DNA of 8,426 nucleotides from an uncultured Eggerthellaceae bacterium (GTDB taxonomy: Bacteria > Actinomycetota > Coriobacteriia > Coriobacteriales > Eggerthellaceae), in assembly GCA_910580205.1 (NCBI GenBank), contig CAJTVP010000035.1, positions 1-8,426 of the forward strand, written 5' to 3'. Made by a program: the position numbers and the translations under genes. This document shows positions 5,213 to 8,426 of the stretch, in pieces. The notes beneath the pieces were generated by a model that saw only the letters and a list, made by a program, of their open reading frames with translations, was not told the origin of the DNA and ran no database searches. Position 1 is the stretch's first letter, and each line of letters begins with the position of its first letter.

Positions 5213-7977
5213 CCCGGCGCAACATCGAGCTGTTGCTGCTGATCGTGGCAGCGCCCATCGTGATCGTGCTGTTCGCCATGATGGTGGTCACGGGCGGTCA
5301 AGATCTGTCCTTCAATACGCTGGGAGTGCCCATCGGCATCTTCGCAGCGTTCGTCATTGCGCACTTGGCCGTGCGCAAGCTGGCCCCGAATGCGGACCCA
5401 GCGCTCCTTCCCATCACGTTCGCGCTTTCCGGAGTGGGCATCGCCTTCGTCACGCGGCTGGCGCCGGCGGTGGCGGGCCGCCAGCTCATGTGGCTGTTCG
5501 CCGGGGTGGCCGCCTGCGTCATCATCCTGGCCGTGGTGCGGAACATGGACAAGCTGGCGCAGTACAAATACACGCTCATGATCGTGGGCGTGCTCCTCTT
5601 GCTCTCTCCCATGCTGCCGGTCGTGGGTACGGAGATCAACGGGTCGCGTCTGTGGCTGAACATAGGGGGCCTGTCATTCCAGCCGGGCGAGCTGGCGAAG
5701 ATCTGCATCGTGCTGTTCTTGGCCGCGTATCTGGCGCAGAATCGCGAGATGCTCTCCGTATTCACCTGGCAAGTGGGGCCGGTGAAGCTGCCGTCGCTGT
5801 CCACGCTCATGCCGCTTCTGGTGATGTGGGCGTTGGCGTTTCTGATCGTCGTCCTTGAGAAGGACCTGGGCAGCGCTCTTGTGCTCTTCCTGGTCTTCCT
5901 GGTCATGCTCTATGTGGCAACAGGCAAGAAGCTCTACCTGGTGGTGGGCCTTGTGCTGGCGGCCATCGCCGCCGTGGCGCTCTTCTTCATGTTCAGCCAC
6001 GTGCAGACGCGCGTGGAGATCTGGCTGGACCCCTTCGCGGATGCTCAGGACAAGGGCTTCCAGGTGGTCCAAGGGCTCTATTCGCTGGCCGATGGAGGGC
6101 TGTTCGGCCAGGGGATCGGGCGCGGCATGGCCACGGACATCCCGTACGTGGAATCTGACTTCATCTTCGCGGCCATCGGCGAAGAGGCGGGGCTTTTGGG
6201 CGCGGCGGGCGTGCTTCTGCTCTATCTCTGCTTCGCCATCCGCGGCATCCTGACGGCGGCCCGCGCGAAGAGCGATTTCAGCTCGTTCACGGCAGTGGGC
6301 GCCACGTCCATCGTCATCTTGGGCGCGTTCATCATCGTGGGCGGCGTCACGCGGCTCATCCCGCTCACGGGCATCACGCTGCCCTTCATCAGCCAGGGCG
6401 GCTCATCCCTTTTGGCCGGGTTCATCATCGTGGCGCTCTTGCTGCGCATCGGGGACGAGGCCACCGGGCGCGAGGCGGAGATGACGTCGGCTACGGGCAT
6501 CTCGCTCCATGCGAACAGCGTGCTGGGGCGCGTGGCCCTGGGCAAGCGGCTCACGAACACCATCATCATGTTCTCCGTCCTGTTCGCGCTTCTGGTGGCG
6601 AACCTCACGTGGATCATGGTGGTGAACGCCGAGGCGTATCAGAACATGCCCGGCAACAATCACACCATCGCGAAGGAAGCTCACAGCGAACGCGGCACCA
6701 TCTCCACCTATGACGGCGTGGTGCTGGCCCGTTCGGTGGAGCAGGCCGATGGCACTTACGCTCGCGAATACCCGGCCGGAGATCTGGCCACGCATGTGGT
6801 GGGGTACTACTCCAGCAAGTACGGTTCCAGCGGCATCGAAGCGGCCATGAATGACACGCTGCGCGGTCAGGAGAACTACGCGAACTGGACGGATGTCATC
6901 AATTCGCTGGCGGGAATCGGCAATCCGGGCAACGATGTCACGCTCACGCTCAATTCGCACGTGCAGGAGGCGGCTCAGGATGCGCTTGACGGTCTCAAGG
7001 GCGCGTGCGTGGTGATGGATCCGACCACCGGTGCCATCTTGGCCATGGCGTCATCCCCCACCTACGACGCTGCGGCTTTCGATGAGGTGATCGCGAACGC
7101 GGGTGGCAGCTCGAGCGATGACGGGGCGCTGCTCAACCGCGCCACCCAGGCGCTCTATGCGCCCGGCTCCACCTTCAAGACCGTGACCCTTTCCGGCGCG
7201 CTGACGAATGGGGTCTGCACGGCCGACTCCATCTACGATGCTCCGGCGGAGATGGACATCGGCAACGCTCCCGTGACCAATTTCAACGATCGCGGCTACG
7301 GGCAAATCACCGTGGCTGATGCCTTCGAGGTGTCCGCGAACACGGTTTTTGGGCAGATCGGCGTGGAGATGGGGCCGGATGCGCTCGTGCGCATCGCTGA
7401 GGAGTTCGGCTTCAACAAAGACATCAAGATGGAGCTGCCCGTGGCGAAGTCCCTCATGCCGGATCCGTCCGAGATGACCACATGGGAGACGGCGTGGGCG
7501 GCTGATGGCGAACCGGTGGGCGAGCACGCGAGCCCGGCCGGCCCGCAGGCCACCGTTTTGCAGATGGCTCTTGTGGGTTGCGCCGAGGCTCACGAAGGGG
7601 AGATCCTGAACCCGTATCTGGTGGAGGGCGTTTACAGCGCCAGCGGCGAGAAGTCTTACGCGGCATCCCCCTCGCGGTTCGCTGAGCCGCTTTCGCAGGA
7701 TATGGCTGACGAGGTGCTGGACATCATGCGCGGCGTGGTGACCCAGGGCACGGCGACGGATGCAGCCGTTGAGGGCGTGGCGATCGCTGGCAAGACGGGC
7801 ACCGCCGAGAAAGAGGGGCGTCCGGACGATAGCTGGTTCATCGGCGTGGGGGATGTGGATGGCGCGAAGAACGTGGTGGTGGCGATCATGGTCGAGGGGG
7901 CAGGCCGGTCGGTCCATGCTGCGGGGTTGTCCGCGGATATCATGCGCGCCGCGTTGGAGGTGCAGGGAGCTTTATGA
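5209..7977 (+). CDS. RodA/FtsW-family SEDS glycosyltransferase fused to class B penicillin-binding transpeptidase
   Basis: 922 residues: two cell-wall enzymes in one chain. The N-terminal SEDS part (about 1-415) has about 12 membrane helices, GSRLWLNIGG..FQPGE (145-161, QPGE where most SEDS proteins have QPSE), and the loop WLDPFADAQDKGFQ (272-285). D278 aligns with the catalytic Asp of RodA/FtsW. ESDFIFAAIGEEAG (315-328) and FISQGGSS (393-400) are typical. A cytoplasmic linker (about 416-448) leads to a further helix (about 449-472) that carries the PBP outside. The PBP part resembles mycobacterial PbpA: ERGTISTYDG (494-503), then APGSTFK with nucleophile S654 and K657, SAN (709-711) and KTGTAE (862-867). 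Mycobacteria encode these as separate neighbours, rodA and pbpA. GTG start overlaps the pstP stop; GGGAG (5197-5201) is 7 nt upstream. No internal stop or frameshift is seen, so the fusion appears intact. Confidence 0.95.
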   Translation: MTRRNIELLLLIVAAPIVIVLFAMMVVTGGQDLSFNTLGVPIGIFAAFVIAHLAVRKLAPNADPALLPITFALSGVGIAFVTRLAPAVAGRQLMWLFAGVAACVIILAVVRNMDKLAQYKYTLMIVGVLLLLSPMLPVVGTEINGSRLWLNIGGLSFQPGELAKICIVLFLAAYLAQNREMLSVFTWQVGPVKLPSLSTLMPLLVMWALAFLIVVLEKDLGSALVLFLVFLVMLYVATGKKLYLVVGLVLAAIAAVALFFMFSHVQTRVEIWLDPFADAQDKGFQVVQGLYSLADGGLFGQGIGRGMATDIPYVESDFIFAAIGEEAGLLGAAGVLLLYLCFAIRGILTAARAKSDFSSFTAVGATSIVILGAFIIVGGVTRLIPLTGITLPFISQGGSSLLAGFIIVALLLRIGDEATGREAEMTSATGISLHANSVLGRVALGKRLTNTIIMFSVLFALLVANLTWIMVVNAEAYQNMPGNNHTIAKEAHSERGTISTYDGVVLARSVEQADGTYAREYPAGDLATHVVGYYSSKYGSSGIEAAMNDTLRGQENYANWTDVINSLAGIGNPGNDVTLTLNSHVQEAAQDALDGLKGACVVMDPTTGAILAMASSPTYDAAAFDEVIANAGGSSSDDGALLNRATQALYAPGSTFKTVTLSGALTNGVCTADSIYDAPAEMDIGNAPVTNFNDRGYGQITVADAFEVSANTVFGQIGVEMGPDALVRIAEEFGFNKDIKMELPVAKSLMPDPSEMTTWETAWAADGEPVGEHASPAGPQATVLQMALVGCAEAHEGEILNPYLVEGVYSASGEKSYAASPSRFAEPLSQDMADEVLDIMRGVVTQGTATDAAVEGVAIAGKTGTAEKEGRPDDSWFIGVGDVDGAKNVVVAIMVEGAGRSVHAAGLSADIMRAALEVQGAL

Positions 7978-8002
7978 TTACGAGCCCATCCGGGCTCGTA
8001 AT
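7977..8002 (+). terminator. 11-bp perfect hairpin at the operon end
   Basis: ATTACGAGCCC (7977-7987) pairs fully with GGGCTCGTAAT (7992-8002) around the loop ATCC. The stem begins at the last base of the TGA stop codon (7975-7977). No T tract follows (the next bases are GGATTGAC), as is common for terminators of high-GC Gram-positives. It could also act as a 3'-end stabiliser. Confidence 0.65.
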
Positions 8003-8155
8003 GGATTGACGCTGCGATTTCCCAGATGCACCTGATCTTGGTCTTTTCATGCTTTCCCTCACAGCGCATAAGGCTGCTCGGCCGCATGACGGGCCAATCT
8101 CAGGCACCCTGGGAACCCTCGCTGTCTTTGCTTGTGCGCATCTCTTTTATATAAG

Positions 8156-8190
8156 CGGCGCTTGCGCGCCGGTTGATTTCCCTTTTTCCG
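8156..8190 (+). terminator. Hairpin CGGCGC-TTGC-GCGCCG with T-rich tail, possible terminator
   Basis: Six perfect GC pairs (8156-8161 with 8166-8171) around a TTGC loop, followed on the plus strand by GTTGATTTCCCTTTTTCC, which is T-rich but not an immediate T run. It lies about 180 bp beyond the RodA-PBP stop, so it could be a second, back-up terminator. Confidence 0.4.
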
Positions 8191-8217
8191 TGACCACAGA
8201 TCGGCACCAACTTATAT

Positions 8218-8234
8218 GCGCTGCTTCGCAGTGC
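8218..8234 (+). repeat. Hairpin GCGCTGC-TTC-GCAGTGC
   Basis: Seven pairs with a 3-nt loop. One pair (8220 with 8232) is G-U, so the stem is complete only as RNA from the plus strand; the minus-strand RNA would have an A-C mismatch. This hints at a plus-strand transcript here, but the hairpin is short. Confidence 0.35.
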
Positions 8235-8269
8235 GAGGGCGGCGGCTTCTCCTATTTTCTGATGCTGGG

Positions 8270-8425
8270 TCAGGCGGCGGATGCGCAGATTGCTCTTCCT
8301 GCTCGCATGGTTGACCATTGGCACCCAATGGGCGCGCTACGATGCTCCCCCTGTTTTGTTCAACCTGGGTTCTGATGCTCCTATAGATGTCAACCCCTTC
8401 TCTGGCGGGGTTGGCGGACCTCGCC
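8270..8425 (-). repeat. Right copy of terminal inverted repeat
   Basis: On the minus strand this repeats the left edge. 8425-8374 is identical to 1-52; 8373-8342 is the diverged 32-nt spacer; 8341-8304 matches 91-128 with two changes; 8288-8270 matches 144-162 with three changes. The dyad CCATTGG-GTG-CCAATGG (8331-8315) and the GTCAACC partner (8315-8309) are conserved. The spacer here carries a second GGAGCATC (8349-8342) that repeats the end of the 52-bp block (8381-8374). It lies about 290 bp beyond the RodA-PBP stop, in the same orientation relative to that operon as the left copy is to the kinase gene. Confidence 0.9.
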
Positions 8426-8426
8426 G

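Larger units (their letters stand above)
8003..8269. other. Intergenic stretch with no convincing gene
   Basis: Less GC-biased than the flanking genes. Open frames across it (plus 8049-8375, minus 8324-8100) have no recognisable motif, lack good ribosome sites and run into the repeat, so none is called. Two hairpins are visible (8156-8171 and 8218-8234), plus the AT-rich TTTTATATAA (8145-8154). No tRNA, CRISPR or transposase signature was seen. Confidence 0.6.

Noticed and set aside
8100..8324. Open frame of 74 residues on the minus strand starting in the right repeat
   Set aside because: Only the first ~18 codons resemble the left copy; the rest is not similar and no family is recognised. 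Its GTG start lies inside the dyad spacer.
8049..8375. Open frame of 108 residues on the plus strand near the right edge
   Set aside because: No motif or convincing ribosome site; it runs through the diverged spacer and into the repeat.
1..8426. The locus as a transposon or mobile island bounded by terminal inverted repeats
   Set aside because: There is no transposase or integrase, no target duplication can be seen at the window edges, and the cargo is a core cell-wall cluster with uniform base use.

Overview
The window looks like chromosomal DNA from a high-GC Gram-positive actinobacterium (about 60% GC by eye). I infer the Coriobacteriia/Eggerthellaceae line from the sequence style and from a RodA-PBP fusion; no sequence search could be run. 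Every recognisable gene belongs to the actinobacterial cell-wall growth and Ser/Thr phosphorylation cluster known in mycobacteria as fhaA-fhaB-pstP-rodA-pbpA-pknA-pknB.

Layout: 1-162 is the left copy of an inverted repeat. 163-292 is a short spacer with two small hairpins. 293-2251 (minus) is a PASTA-domain Ser/Thr kinase (PknB type). 2252-2434 is a divergent promoter region with two near-identical extended -10 boxes facing away from each other and a dyad between them. 2435-7977 (plus) is a tight four-gene operon: fhaA (DUF3662 + FHA), fhaB (membrane anchor + FHA), pstP (PP2C phosphatase) and a 922-residue fusion of a RodA/FtsW SEDS glycosyltransferase to a class B penicillin-binding transpeptidase. 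The genes are separated by 4 nt or overlap by 4 nt (ATGA, GTGA). An 11-bp hairpin at the last stop codon closes the operon. 8003-8269 has no convincing gene. 8270-8425 is the right copy of the inverted repeat.

How the genes work together (known for the families, inferred here): PknB senses muropeptides or lipid II through its external PASTA domains and phosphorylates cytoplasmic targets. FhaA and FhaB bind phosphothreonine and link the kinase to the wall machinery. PstP removes the phosphates. The fusion protein polymerises glycan and cross-links it. No pknA is present, and the kinase gene is divergent from the others instead of ending the operon.

The least explained part is the pair of repeats at the two edges. 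The outer 52 bp is identical. Inside it lie a diverged spacer, a 38-bp block with 36 matches containing a CCATTGG-N3-CCAATGG palindrome, and a shorter similar tail. Each copy lies downstream of one of the two divergent transcription units, in the same orientation relative to that unit. Each contains mutually exclusive pairings that could form alternative RNA structures. The window edges coincide with the repeat, so this may be an assembled contig broken at a dispersed repeat.
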